Notes under the pieces: generated by a model
Told to the model about the DNA's origin: nothing
Databases searched by the model: none
What the model saw: only the letters and a program-made list of their open reading frames with translations
Source of the DNA: Octadecabacter temperatus
GTDB taxonomy: Bacteria > Pseudomonadota > Alphaproteobacteria > Rhodobacterales > Rhodobacteraceae
NCBI RefSeq assembly: GCF_001187845.1
Contig: NZ_CP012160.1
Coordinates: 3,169,069 to 3,233,068 of the forward strand
Length of the DNA: 64,000 nucleotides
Direction: 5' to 3'
Shown here: piece by piece, positions 9,073 to 17,859 of the stretch
Layout: every line of letters begins with the position of its first letter
How positions within the stretch are numbered: position 1 is the stretch's first letter
Program-made: the position numbers and the translations under genes

Positions 9073-10377
9073 ATGGCTAGAACTTATCTCAAGAAGGCAA
9101 CACTGACGGCGGCGTCAGGTGCATCTGACGTTCATGACCTAGTTAAAGGCATACTGACCGACATTGAGGCTGGTGGTGATGAAACGGCGCGAGAATATGC
9201 GCAAAAGTTTGACAAGTACGACGGAAATATCATTTTGACAGATGCCGAAATTGAGGCTGCATGTGCTTTGGTTCCGCAAAAGCTAAAAGACGATATCCTG
9301 TTCGCTCATGACAACGTTCGCCGCTTTGCCGAAGCGCAAAAGGGAACAGTCACCGACATTGAACTTGAAATTACTCCTGGGCTGATTGCAGGGCAAAAAG
9401 CAATCCCGGTGGATGCTGCTGGGTGCTATATTCCGGGTGGTCGATATAGTCACATCGCCAGCGCCATAATGACAGTGACAACCGCCAAGGTTGCTGGCTG
9501 TAAAAACATCATGGCCACGTCGCCACCGCGTGCAGAAGGTTTGCCACCAGCAATCGTCTACGCGGCCCATATTTGTGGTGCCGATACCATTATGGCGATG
9601 GGTGGTGTCCAAGCTGTTGCCGCAATGACGTTCGGGCTGTTCGGACTTCCCGAAGCAAACATTCTTGTCGGGCCCGGTAACCAATATGTTGCCGAGGCGA
9701 AAAGCATTTTGTTCGGGCGCGTTGGGATTGATATGATCGCCGGACCGACCGACAGCTTGATCATCGCCGATAAAACAGCGGATGCACACATCGTAGCAAC
9801 CGACTTGGTGAGCCAAGCTGAGCACGGCTACAACTCACCCGTTTGGTTGGTCACTGACGATCAAGCATTGGCCGAAGACGTCATGGCCCGCGTGCCAGCA
9901 CTGATTGAAGACCTTCCAGAATTGAACCGCGAAAACGCGACGGCCGCATGGCGTGACTATGCGGAAGTCATCGTTTGTCCCGACCGTGAAGATATGGCGG
10001 CCTGCTCCGATGAATACGCACCCGAACATTTGACCGTTCAGGCGGCTGATTTGGAATGGTGGCTAGACCGTTTGTCTTGCTACGGATCATTGTTCTTGGG
10101 CGAAGAAACAACAGTGTCTTTTGGTGACAAAGCATCGGGTACGAACCACGTTCTGCCAACGTCTGGCGCGGCGGGATATACTGGCGGACTCTCCGTGCAC
10201 AAGTATATGAAAATTGTAACCTGGCAGCGATCCACACGTGAGGGATCTAAGCGGGTCGCCGAAGCAACGGCACGCATTTCCCGACTGGAAGGAATGGAAG
10301 GACACGCACGCGCTGCAGATGTGCGTCTCTCAAAATACTTCCCGGACGAGACCTTTGACCTCGGTGCCGACATTTAA
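9073..10377 (+). CDS. hpsN: HisD-family dehydrogenase, probable sulfopropanediol 3-dehydrogenase
   Basis: A 434-residue NAD- and zinc-dependent dehydrogenase of the histidinol dehydrogenase superfamily. Family motifs seen: PVDAAGCYIPGGRY, MAMGGVQAVAAMTFG, ILVGPGNQYVAEAK, the QAEHGYNS zinc-ligand segment and YAPEHLTVQ with the catalytic Glu-His pair. The whole sequence resembles the marine HpsN type, which oxidises (R)-2,3-dihydroxypropane-1-sulfonate to sulfolactate, more than biosynthetic HisD, and the context has no his genes. The ATG at 9073 follows an AAAGG Shine-Dalgarno sequence; an ATG at 9058 or 9025 is less likely. No hpsO, hpsP or sulfonate lyase gene is nearby, so the substrate is an inference. 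Confidence 0.75.
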   Translation: MARTYLKKATLTAASGASDVHDLVKGILTDIEAGGDETAREYAQKFDKYDGNIILTDAEIEAACALVPQKLKDDILFAHDNVRRFAEAQKGTVTDIELEITPGLIAGQKAIPVDAAGCYIPGGRYSHIASAIMTVTTAKVAGCKNIMATSPPRAEGLPPAIVYAAHICGADTIMAMGGVQAVAAMTFGLFGLPEANILVGPGNQYVAEAKSILFGRVGIDMIAGPTDSLIIADKTADAHIVATDLVSQAEHGYNSPVWLVTDDQALAEDVMARVPALIEDLPELNRENATAAWRDYAEVIVCPDREDMAACSDEYAPEHLTVQAADLEWWLDRLSCYGSLFLGEETTVSFGDKASGTNHVLPTSGAAGYTGGLSVHKYMKIVTWQRSTREGSKRVAEATARISRLEGMEGHARAADVRLSKYFPDETFDLGADI

Positions 10378-10514
10378 GCATTGCTTGGAAAATAATTGAC
10401 GAATTGGAGGCGAATACCGTTCCTCTCGCTTTGGTGATGACCTTGTAAGGAAGCTGGCAATTCCGTGCGGGCATCCCATATCATGTTACGAACCACTTAT
10501 ACCGGAGGCATCTC

Positions 10515-10961
10515 ATGGCTAAGTACGAAAAGAACACAGACGTCATCGCAACCCTGACACCAGAACAATTCCATGTGACGCAAGAAAGCGGGACAGAGCG
10601 CCCTTGGACAGGTGCGTATCTGGACAACAAGGATGTCGGGATTTACGTCGATATTGTTTCCGGCGAACCTCTGTTTGCATCTTCAGACAAGTACGAATCC
10701 GGTTGCGGTTGGCCCAGCTTTACCAAGCCAATCGAAGCCTCAAATATGAATGAACTAACGGACAGCACGCTAGGGATGGTCCGCACCGAAGTGCGCTCAA
10801 CCCACGGTGACAGCCATCTAGGACATGTTTTCCCTGATGGACCCGCTGATCGTGGTGGTCTTCGTTACTGTATTAACGGTGCATCGCTGCGCTTCATTGC
10901 CAAGGCAGACATGAAAGCCGAAGGTTATGGCGAATACGTAGATCAAGTGGAGGATGTGTAA
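10515..10961 (+). CDS. msrB: peptide methionine-R-sulfoxide reductase, zinc-less form
   Basis: A 148-residue MsrB that reduces methionine-R-sulfoxide in proteins. The catalytic Cys119 lies in [13 protein letters not shown] and a recycling Cys64 in ESGCGWPSF. The two CxxC pairs that hold zinc in many MsrBs are absent: the equivalent segments read IVSGEPLF and [12 protein letters not shown]. This is a known subtype and should still be active. A CGGAGG Shine-Dalgarno sequence precedes the ATG. It is followed by msrA with a one-base overlap (TAATG), so both stereoisomers of methionine sulfoxide are handled from one transcript. Cytosolic; no signal peptide. Confidence 0.95.
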   Translation: MAKYEKNTDVIATLTPEQFHVTQESGTERPWTGAYLDNKDVGIYVDIVSGEPLFASSDKYESGCGWPSFTKPIEASNMNELTDSTLGMVRTEVRSTHGDSHLGHVFPDGPADRGGLRYCINGASLRFIAKADMKAEGYGEYVDQVEDV

Positions 10962-11464
10962 TGACGGAACGCGCAGTTATAGCAGGCGGTTGTTTTTGGG
11001 GCATGGAGGACTTGATCCGAAAGCTACCCGGTGTTGAATCGACACGCGTTGGTTACACGGGCGGGGACATTCCAAATGCGACGTACCGCAATCACGGAAC
11101 ACACGCTGAGGGAATCGAGATTCTGTTCGATCCGGCAATCATTACCTACCGCCGCATTCTTGAATTCTTTTTCCAGATTCATGATCCGACAACCGAAAAC
11201 CGACAGGGGAACGACCGTGGCATGTCGTACCGATCAGCGATTTACTATGTCGATGAGGGTCAGAAATTAGTTGCAACCGATACAATCAAAGACGTTGATG
11301 CGTCAGGCTTATGGCCAGCAAAGGTCGTGACTGAATTGGCCCCCGTCGCTGACTTTTGGGAGGCTGAGCCTGAACATCAAGACTATCTTGAACGGATACC
11401 TAACGGTTACACGTGTCACTTCATCCGGCCTGATTGGGTCCTCCCACGTCGCGCTGCCGAATAG
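10961..11464 (+). CDS. msrA: peptide methionine-S-sulfoxide reductase
   Basis: A 167-residue MsrA, reducing methionine-S-sulfoxide in proteins with thioredoxin as electron source. The catalytic motif [10 protein letters not shown] puts the nucleophile at Cys11; [21 protein letters not shown] is the conserved substrate pocket, and EPEHQDYL is the typical C-terminal motif. Apart from Cys11 the only other cysteine is in the C-terminal YTCHF, the likely recycling residue. The length is at the short end for the family. Its ATG overlaps the msrB TAA, and its stop abuts the leftward hydantoinase-like gene with no room for a terminator. Confidence 0.95.
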   Translation: MTERAVIAGGCFWGMEDLIRKLPGVESTRVGYTGGDIPNATYRNHGTHAEGIEILFDPAIITYRRILEFFFQIHDPTTENRQGNDRGMSYRSAIYYVDEGQKLVATDTIKDVDASGLWPAKVVTELAPVADFWEAEPEHQDYLERIPNGYTCHFIRPDWVLPRRAAE

Positions 11465-13459
11465 TTAGCTCGTTATGCGTGGACGTCCTCGCGCCGTGAT
11501 GCGTAGCGTTGCCTCGATGAACATCGTCTGAGCCTCGATCTGCGCTTCCCGCAAGTCGAGGTCCTCAGTTATGCGGATCTCGTCAACACCACTCGCTTTT
11601 GCTTTCTCCGTAGCCTGACGTGTCAGCGCGTTGCGCAACGCTTCGAATGCAGTGTCCTTGTCGCCAAATTGCACAGGGCCATCCGGCAAATGAACCCGAA
11701 ACGCGCCTTCCCCACCACTGGTTACAGTTCCCTCAGCGCGGACCGAAACCTGCCCGACAACAGCGCCAATCGCATTCGCCACCCCGCCATCTTCAGGTAA
11801 AATGGTTTCACATCCAAGACGTTCGCCAACAGCCCCATAATAAGCCTGAGCAGAAGCGCCGAGACCGATGACAGGCATCGCCAACCCGACATTCACACGT
11901 GCGATATTTCTGTGATCGGATAGTCCAATCTGCACAAGCGAATGCTGCGCCAATACCGAAGCCTGATCCCAGCCTTCTTCAACAAAAGCAGTCTCTAACA
12001 ATGCCAAACTTGTCTGTTTCGTAAGTTGATCAATAATCGCCTGCGCCAAGGGTTCTGGTCCGACCGCAAACCGATCACCTGTTCCAATTCTCTGTTTTGC
12101 CAGGACCGACAAACCTTTGAGGGCAGCGTCAGAATCCCAGACGTCCATCAAACCTAACGCGTGACTTGCATCAGAGGGCGTCAGACCAACCATCATCACA
12201 AGACCACGTTGCACCAGTCTAAAAAGGGCTGGTTCATCGACGCGGTTCTTAACTGTATCTGCCCAACGCATAGGTCCATCCAGCAGGCGAGTAGCAACGG
12301 CAGATTCTCTAGCGTCCAGACCAACAGGCGTGTCATGGAACTGGACAACTACGAATTGGAATGCCTCTGGGGGCGGGTTTTCAAGAGCGAGCGCGTCGTC
12401 CAGAGCTGGGTGCACGATGTCTGGGAATTCGAGCGCAAACAAAGACAGGGGCATTACACGTCGTGGACCAAGTAGCAGGCTACGCTCCATCCCTTCGACG
12501 ACAGAAACCACACTATCCCCGCCCAAACCAAACGTCCGCATCGCCACGGCCTCGACCATTGTCCGGTACTTACCGACCTTGGCACCCTGCGGATCAATTT
12601 TTGGTAGGCCATCGCTGAGTATGCAGACATCGGTTGTTGTGCCACCAATATCGCTGACCAGCGCGTTTTGTGCGCCTGTTAGCCACTGCGCGCCGGCAAT
12701 GCTTGCGGCGGGGCCGCTTAAGATTGTTTCAATCGGCCGTTCTCGTGCAAGTTCCGCGGAAATCAAGGCGCCGTCGCCACGAACGACCATCAGGCGGGCG
12801 TCGATCCCTCGGGATGTGACATGGTGTTCCGTCGCGGTGATCAATCTTTCGATCAACCCGACTAGACGCGCATTCAAAACAGCGGTGAGCGCTCGCTTTG
12901 GCCCCCCAAGGGCCGCGCTCAACTCATGAGAGCAGGTTACAGGAACATCAAGAACCTCTCGCACGATTTCACGTGCTGCAATTTCGTGCGCTGCATTCCG
13001 AGTCGCAAACCGCGCGGCAATTGCGACGCCTGTAACCGGGACCGATAAAGACTCTAAACCGGCGTAAAGCGCATCGATATCGAGTGAAATGTTCACAGCA
13101 CCCGAATGAGTGTGCCCACCATTAACTATGACGACAGGGTCTCCATTCAGGGCGTCAGCGAGATCCGATTTCTTGAGTTCTGCTTCGTCAAACCCAATGA
13201 AGACAAGTGCGACACGCCCGCCTTGCCCTTCAACCAGTGCGTTAGTGGCGAGTGTTGTAGAAAGAGACACCATAGAAATAGCGGATGCCGAAACGTTGCT
13301 GTCTTTAAGAACGGCGTCAATCGCAGCACCTATGCCAGAGGCGAGGTCCGGCCGCGTTGTAAGCGATTTAGCACGCGCGACGACTTCGTCGGTTTCGTCG
13401 TTAAGCAATACTGCGTCGGTGTATGTTCCACCGGTATCGATACCAAGAAGATGCGCCAT
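11465..13459 (-). CDS. hydantoinase/oxoprolinase family protein, HyuA-like
   Basis: A 664-residue protein of the N-methylhydantoinase A/oxoprolinase A family: ATP-dependent ring-opening enzymes with an acetate-kinase/Hsp70-like fold. Visible motifs are LGIDTGGTYTDAVLL at the N terminus (phosphate-binding loop), ALVSDIGGTTTDVCIL in the middle (second phosphate loop) and RTFGLGGDSVV. The usual B subunit is not adjacent, so it may work alone or with a distant partner; the substrate cannot be named. The ATG at 13459 places the TGGTYTD motif at residue 9; an in-frame start 8 codons upstream is possible. Convergent with msrA with zero spacing. Confidence 0.8.
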   Translation of the reverse strand: MAHLLGIDTGGTYTDAVLLNDETDEVVARAKSLTTRPDLASGIGAAIDAVLKDSNVSASAISMVSLSTTLATNALVEGQGGRVALVFIGFDEAELKKSDLADALNGDPVVIVNGGHTHSGAVNISLDIDALYAGLESLSVPVTGVAIAARFATRNAAHEIAAREIVREVLDVPVTCSHELSAALGGPKRALTAVLNARLVGLIERLITATEHHVTSRGIDARLMVVRGDGALISAELARERPIETILSGPAASIAGAQWLTGAQNALVSDIGGTTTDVCILSDGLPKIDPQGAKVGKYRTMVEAVAMRTFGLGGDSVVSVVEGMERSLLLGPRRVMPLSLFALEFPDIVHPALDDALALENPPPEAFQFVVVQFHDTPVGLDARESAVATRLLDGPMRWADTVKNRVDEPALFRLVQRGLVMMVGLTPSDASHALGLMDVWDSDAALKGLSVLAKQRIGTGDRFAVGPEPLAQAIIDQLTKQTSLALLETAFVEEGWDQASVLAQHSLVQIGLSDHRNIARVNVGLAMPVIGLGASAQAYYGAVGERLGCETILPEDGGVANAIGAVVGQVSVRAEGTVTSGGEGAFRVHLPDGPVQFGDKDTAFEALRNALTRQATEKAKASGVDEIRITEDLDLREAQIEAQTMFIEATLRITARGRPRITS

Positions 13460-13525
13460 AGATTCCCTTCTCATTTCCCTCACGCTACCGTGTCGTAACG
13501 ATCATGCTGTTCCTAGGGCGACACT

Positions 13526-13545
13526 TCAAAGGCTAAAAGCCTTTT
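13526..13545 (-). terminator. weak hairpin at the end of the ynjD-like gene
   Basis: AAAGGCT and AGCCTTT form a 7-bp stem around three bases (13528-13544), overlapping the stop codon of the ATPase gene. The T-run beyond it is poor, so termination here is only a suggestion. Confidence 0.3.
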
Positions 13546-14191
13546 ACGTCTGGGACAGGTTTTCCAATTCAATAACCTCGCCGCCCGCTGCTTTTGCGTC
13601 CTCGGCATCGTGGGTGACCATCAGAACGGGCAACTCACGTTCTTTCGCGGTTCGGAATACCAAGTCCCTTACTTGGGCGCGCATTTCGGCGTCGAGGCGG
13701 GAAAATGCTTCATCCAACAGTAAAGCACGCGGGTTTGAAAGCAGCATCCGCATCAGCGCAACGCGTGCTTTTTGGCCACCGGACAAGGTTGCAGGGTCGC
13801 GATCAGCGAAATCGTCAAGCCCAACATCGCGCAATCCAGCTTCGATCTTGGCGCGCCTCTCGGACTTGGTCCCGCCGGTGGGCATGCCAAATGCAAGGTT
13901 AGCGCCGACTGACATGTGTGGGAACAGAAGATCATCTTGAAAGAGGATCCCGATGTGACGTGCGTGAGAAGGCCTTTGCGTAATGTTCTCACCGTCTAAC
14001 AAAATCTGGCCCATTCCAGTAAAAGCAGAAGAAAGCGTACCTGTAATGAAAGCCAACAGCGTGGATTTACCGACGCCCGATGGCCCCATCACCGTCAGCG
14101 TATCACCAGCTTGAATGATGTGATCTACCTCAATAAGCGGTTTTCCATCCCTTAGAATGCACACATCTTTCAGGATTAGACTCTTATTCAT
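13544..14191 (-). CDS. ynjD: ABC transporter ATP-binding protein, YnjD-like
   Basis: A 215-residue ABC ATPase that powers import. Walker A is GPSGVGKST (about residues 36-44), the signature is LSGGQKARVAL, Walker B is ALLLDEAFSRLD and the switch His is in VTHDAEDA. It belongs with the permease and binding protein upstream, in an order like the E. coli ynj operon. Its start lies inside the last bases of the permease gene (8-base overlap), which implies coupled translation. The transported solute of the Ynj system is not established; the ATPase resembles thiamine/iron/molybdate-type importers. Confidence 0.85.
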   Translation of the reverse strand: MNKSLILKDVCILRDGKPLIEVDHIIQAGDTLTVMGPSGVGKSTLLAFITGTLSSAFTGMGQILLDGENITQRPSHARHIGILFQDDLLFPHMSVGANLAFGMPTGGTKSERRAKIEAGLRDVGLDDFADRDPATLSGGQKARVALMRMLLSNPRALLLDEAFSRLDAEMRAQVRDLVFRTAKERELPVLMVTHDAEDAKAAGGEVIELENLSQT

Positions 14192-15860
14192 GCAAACTTC
14201 TCCGGTTTCGCCAAAGGATGGCAGGAATGATAAGGGCGAGAGTGAAGGGCACCAAGGCAGCCAGAGTTTGAACTAAGCCATAAACGCCAATTGCACGTCT
14301 ATCGCCCCCTGAAGCCAAGGCAACAGCCTCTGTTGTAAGCGTGGAAACGCGGCCTCCCCCTATAAGCAATGTCGGAAGGTACTGGCCGACTGAAACGGCG
14401 ACGCCAACCGCGGTCGCGATTAAGATTGGGCGCAACAGCATTGGCGCGCGAACACGCCAAAATATAGCCCAAGGGCGAGCGCCAAGAGCGCCGGCGACAA
14501 TCGCATTGCGTGTGTCCCATGAGCGCCAAGGATCACCGAGAGAGAGAAAGACATACGGAAGAACGAATACCAAATGCGCGAGAATAACTGGAATGCGCCC
14601 GACATCAGCGCCAATACTTAGAAGGAGTGTTTGTAAGCCTGGTAGGAACGCAGTCTGTGGGACCAACAAAGGTAGGTAGAGCATCCATAGCCCACGACGC
14701 GAAAGAGGCCTCCCTCTACGATGCTCTGCCTCAAGGCAACCAAGCACCAAAGCCAGCGCGAGAAGCACTGCGATACCAGCGATCAGGAAGGTTTCACCTA
14801 AAGTTGTGAACGCGTCCGGTCCATGTCTGGTCCACGTTCGCATTGTGAAACCATCTGGAAGAACGTTTGGAAAACTCCAGAATGCTGCGAAAGACCAAAC
14901 CAACAAACTTGCGAGCCCAAAGAAAACTGCCAACGCAGAAATAGAGCCTAACAATAGGGAAAACACGCGAACAGGAGCATCTAGTTGCCCGCGGCGGCCT
15001 GACATAATCCAGTAATTTCCAACCCGCGCGATGAGGCGTTCGCCTAGCCACCAAAAACAAAGTGTACCGATCACCAACGCAAGCTGCAAAAGCGCAGCAG
15101 CAGCGCCGGTTAAGCGCATGGAAAGGTCAGGATCGCTCATCCACTTTACGATTTGGACGGATAGCGTTGGCGGTGTGGTTGGCCCAAGGATCACGGCAAC
15201 GTCTACGACGCTCATCGAGTATGCGATGACGACGTAAACCGGCAAACGTATTTGGTTGTAGACGCGTGGGAACACTGTCTTCAGCCAGCCCGTAACACGC
15301 CCATACCCTAGGGATTGTGCGACCAAGAGCGATCTTCGTGGTTGCGCTTGTCCCATTGCCGCGATGGTCATGAGCAGAAGAAAAGGAACCTCTTTTACGA
15401 CCAGTCCCGCGATCATGGCGAGGCCAAGCGGGTCTTGGACAATCAGGATATCCGGTGGCCTCTCCCAACCCGTAAGAACTGGCGAGAGAAGACGCGCGAT
15501 CCAGCCAGAAGGTGCAATAAGAAACGCGAGGCCAAATGCGGCCGCAGCGTGTGGAACCGACAGAAGCGGAGAGAGGAGGCGTTCGAGCGCCCGAAATGCA
15601 TCTGTACCGGCCCAACTAGCAGAAATGAGCGCGACAATCCCAAGCGAGAGCGCTGTCGCAATGAGACCAGTCGCAACTGAAAGGCGCGCGGCATCGAAAA
15701 GACCGCTCCATCCAAACAAGTCACGAAATGGGTCAAGCGACGGCCCATGCAGCCCTGCAGATGGTAACTGCCCAAATGCGGGCAGAACCGTTCCCCATAG
15801 GCCCGCAATGACGGGCCCCAACATTGCAATCAAGGTAAGGGCGGGCAGGAATCGAAGCAC
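14184..15860 (-). CDS. ynjC: ABC transporter permease, two fused domains, YnjC-like
   Basis: A 558-residue inner-membrane protein with about twelve hydrophobic segments in two halves separated near residue 275. Each half contains a binding-protein-dependent transport domain with an EAA-like loop (around GQAQPRRSLLVAQSLGYGRV in the first and DTRNAIVAGALGARPW in the second). Such fused permeases are typical of the ferric-iron/thiamine/Ynj group. It sits between the binding protein gene (23 bases upstream) and the ATPase gene. Length agrees with the fused architecture of YnjC. Confidence 0.85.
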   Translation of the reverse strand: MLRFLPALTLIAMLGPVIAGLWGTVLPAFGQLPSAGLHGPSLDPFRDLFGWSGLFDAARLSVATGLIATALSLGIVALISASWAGTDAFRALERLLSPLLSVPHAAAAFGLAFLIAPSGWIARLLSPVLTGWERPPDILIVQDPLGLAMIAGLVVKEVPFLLLMTIAAMGQAQPRRSLLVAQSLGYGRVTGWLKTVFPRVYNQIRLPVYVVIAYSMSVVDVAVILGPTTPPTLSVQIVKWMSDPDLSMRLTGAAAALLQLALVIGTLCFWWLGERLIARVGNYWIMSGRRGQLDAPVRVFSLLLGSISALAVFFGLASLLVWSFAAFWSFPNVLPDGFTMRTWTRHGPDAFTTLGETFLIAGIAVLLALALVLGCLEAEHRRGRPLSRRGLWMLYLPLLVPQTAFLPGLQTLLLSIGADVGRIPVILAHLVFVLPYVFLSLGDPWRSWDTRNAIVAGALGARPWAIFWRVRAPMLLRPILIATAVGVAVSVGQYLPTLLIGGGRVSTLTTEAVALASGGDRRAIGVYGLVQTLAALVPFTLALIIPAILWRNRRSLHE

Positions 15861-15883
15861 GTGAAACGACCCCTGCCGCGAAC

Positions 15884-17083
15884 TTATTGCCCAGCGCCGT
15901 AGCGATCGGCCCAGTCATCTGCGATGCGTGTCATCCAGCTTGGGTGTGGTTCTGCTTGAACAGAGCCTAGTTCAGCGGGGGAAAGCGTCGCGATACCAAG
16001 CTCAAGCGCATCAAACAATGCGCGGTCGTCAGCCGTAAGAGCGGCCATATTCAAAACTGTGCCATAGCCCAAAACATTAGGGTCTTGTGCGCGGGCTTGT
16101 GCCTCAGGTGACATCAGGAAGTTCGCAACAACCATTGCGCCAGCGGCCGAACCGGAGTTGTAAGGAATTGCCACGAAAGACGCATTGCCGATTGTTCCAT
16201 CATCCAGAACGAAAGTACGTACTGTGTCTGGCAGTTCAAAGTTCGCAATGGCTGTGGATGCTGCACCCGGGCTGAACGAAATGGACAAGTCCAATTCACC
16301 ATCTGCAATCAGCGGGAACATCGCTGTACCCGTTGCAGGGTACGCGCGGCCTTCACGCCACAATTGCGGCGACAGCGCGTCGAGGTACGCCCACAAAGGC
16401 GCGGTCACCTCGTCGTAGTTTTCATCCGTCGCGGCAACTTGCAAAACGGATGGGTCGTCCAAGATATCAACCAGCGCTTGTTTCAGAAATGTCGTGCCAA
16501 GGAAATCTGGTGGCTGTGGGTAGCTGAACCGACCTGGATTCGCTTGAGCCCATTCCAGCAATGCATCCATCGATCCCAGCGTATCTGGCATCGTCGCGGT
16601 GTTGTGCACAAAAACAACCTGCGCCATCGCCCACGGAGATTCGTATCCTTCAACCGGGACCGTAAAGTCTGTTTGTACCGTCTTACCTTCACTATCGACC
16701 ACGTCCCAGTTTGGAAGCTGTTCCGCGAACGGCCCAAACAGCAACTCGGCGTCTTTCATAGCTGCAAAGTTGGACCCGTTGATCCAGATCATGTCGATCG
16801 CACCATCGTCGTTTTCACCGGCTTGTTTCTCGCTCAAAACACGGGTGACGGCATCCGCGGTATCAGTCAATTTCACATGCTCTAGCGTCACACCGTAGTC
16901 TTCCATCACACGATCACCGACCCACGAGATGAAATCGTTAGTCGTGGTGGAGCCACCCCAAGCGTTCCAATAAACTGTCTGACCGTTGGCCTCAGAGGTT
17001 ACGGCATCCCAATCGGCAGGATCAGGATTGGCAAAAGCAAACGTAGGGGCCGCAAGTGCAGCTACCATTGCGAGATATTTCAT
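15884..17083 (-). CDS. ynjB: ABC transporter substrate-binding protein, YnjB-like
   Basis: A 399-residue periplasmic protein with a clean Sec signal peptide (MKYLAMVAALAAPTFAFA, cleavage near residue 18). The mature part looks like a type-2 periplasmic binding protein of the YnjB family (COG4134): NAWGGSTTTNDFISWVGD near the N terminus and DMIWINGSNFAAMK around residue 90. The start at 17083 is fixed by the signal peptide and by overlap with the upstream ynjF stop (TAATG); longer in-frame extensions read through ynjF. The ligand is unknown. Confidence 0.85.
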   Translation of the reverse strand: MKYLAMVAALAAPTFAFANPDPADWDAVTSEANGQTVYWNAWGGSTTTNDFISWVGDRVMEDYGVTLEHVKLTDTADAVTRVLSEKQAGENDDGAIDMIWINGSNFAAMKDAELLFGPFAEQLPNWDVVDSEGKTVQTDFTVPVEGYESPWAMAQVVFVHNTATMPDTLGSMDALLEWAQANPGRFSYPQPPDFLGTTFLKQALVDILDDPSVLQVAATDENYDEVTAPLWAYLDALSPQLWREGRAYPATGTAMFPLIADGELDLSISFSPGAASTAIANFELPDTVRTFVLDDGTIGNASFVAIPYNSGSAAGAMVVANFLMSPEAQARAQDPNVLGYGTVLNMAALTADDRALFDALELGIATLSPAELGSVQAEPHPSWMTRIADDWADRYGAGQ

Positions 17084-17700
17084 TAGTCTTCCTTCATTGT
17101 AAAAACACGCCGAGCGGCGAAGAGGCGAAGTGTGGCCGTAGCAAAGCACAGCGAGCCGAAAATCCAAGCGAGAACCGCAAAAGACGTCGGAAACAGGCAA
17201 AGCAACACGAAGAACACGATGGTTTCCGTGCCTTCCAGTAACCCGTTGGAGAAGTAGAGGGACTTTACCCCCTGCGCTGACGTCTCAAGACCGCGTTTTT
17301 CCGCTAGGATCGCGTAGCCTAAAAAGCTCGTTCCGTTAAAGTAAAAACTCATCAACAAGAACGCTCCAGCAATCGCGTTTGCTGATGGATCCAGCACCAC
17401 GAAGGCAAACGGAATAGCGCCATAAAACAGAAAGTCGCAGGCAATATCGAGGTAACCACCGAAATCTGTGGTCTTGGATGCACGGGCGACAGCACCGTCC
17501 AGCCCATCGGCAACTCGAGACGCAAGAAGCGGAATGAGGGCGAGAAACGGCAGGCCAACCGCAATCGTCAACGCGGCAATAAGGCCAAGAACCAGACCCG
17601 CCAACGTAACGCCATCCGCCGTAACGCCACGCGCCGCTAGCGTCTTACCCAACGCGTTGAGCGGTGGATCGATCAATTTACGGGCAGTCGCGTCCAGCAT
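17083..17700 (-). CDS. ynjF: CDP-alcohol phosphatidyltransferase, YnjF-like
   Basis: A 205-residue membrane enzyme with about six hydrophobic helices. The family signature is intact: DGLDGAVAR, then GGYLDIACD, that is D-x2-DG-x2-AR-x8-G-x3-D-x3-D. These enzymes move a phosphatidyl or other phospho-alcohol group from a CDP-linked donor to an alcohol; neither donor nor acceptor can be read here. E. coli ynjF is also linked to ynjBCD, so the pairing with the importer is conserved and suggests that the imported solute may be an acceptor. The gene opens a four-gene leftward operon, with a hairpin covering its Shine-Dalgarno region. Confidence 0.85.
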   Translation of the reverse strand: MLDATARKLIDPPLNALGKTLAARGVTADGVTLAGLVLGLIAALTIAVGLPFLALIPLLASRVADGLDGAVARASKTTDFGGYLDIACDFLFYGAIPFAFVVLDPSANAIAGAFLLMSFYFNGTSFLGYAILAEKRGLETSAQGVKSLYFSNGLLEGTETIVFFVLLCLFPTSFAVLAWIFGSLCFATATLRLFAARRVFTMKED

Positions 17701-17724
17701 AGGGCCTCTCGAGTGTTCGAGAGG
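17701..17724 (-). promoter_or_regulatory. perfect hairpin masking the ynjF ribosome-binding site
   Basis: On the coding strand CCTCTCGA and TCGAGAGG form an uninterrupted 8-bp stem with a four-base loop (17705-17724). The GAGAGG in the 3' arm is the only Shine-Dalgarno-like sequence and lies four bases before the ATG, so the stem would block initiation unless opened. There is no T-run, which argues against a terminator. No known riboswitch core was recognised around it. Confidence 0.5.
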
Positions 17725-17790
17725 AGTTGTGACCTATGCGCTCTGTTCGCACAATCGTTCTGACACGAATGTGACCACGAGAAGGGCGCG

Positions 17791-17822
17791 CAAATAAAAA
17801 GGGCCACGCAATGCGCAGCCCT
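17791..17822 (-). terminator. rho-independent terminator after the cytochrome c gene
   Basis: On the minus strand AGGGCTGCGCA pairs with TGCGTGGCCCT (17800-17822, about 11 bp with wobble pairs and almost no loop) followed by TTTTTATTT. It is 37 bases past the cytochrome c stop. Confidence 0.8.
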
Positions 17823-17859
17823 ATCGTTGTGTTTCTTACTGAGTGTTCTCGTCTAACGC

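Noticed and set aside
13110..13940. A 276-codon rightward open frame across the start of the hydantoinase-like gene and the ynjD gene
   Set aside because: It lies antisense to two well-supported genes, is Ser/Arg/Ala-rich like a shadow frame and has no Shine-Dalgarno or family match.
15364..15864. A 166-codon rightward frame inside the ynjC permease gene
   Set aside because: Antisense to a clear membrane protein gene; Arg/Ser/Ala-rich shadow.
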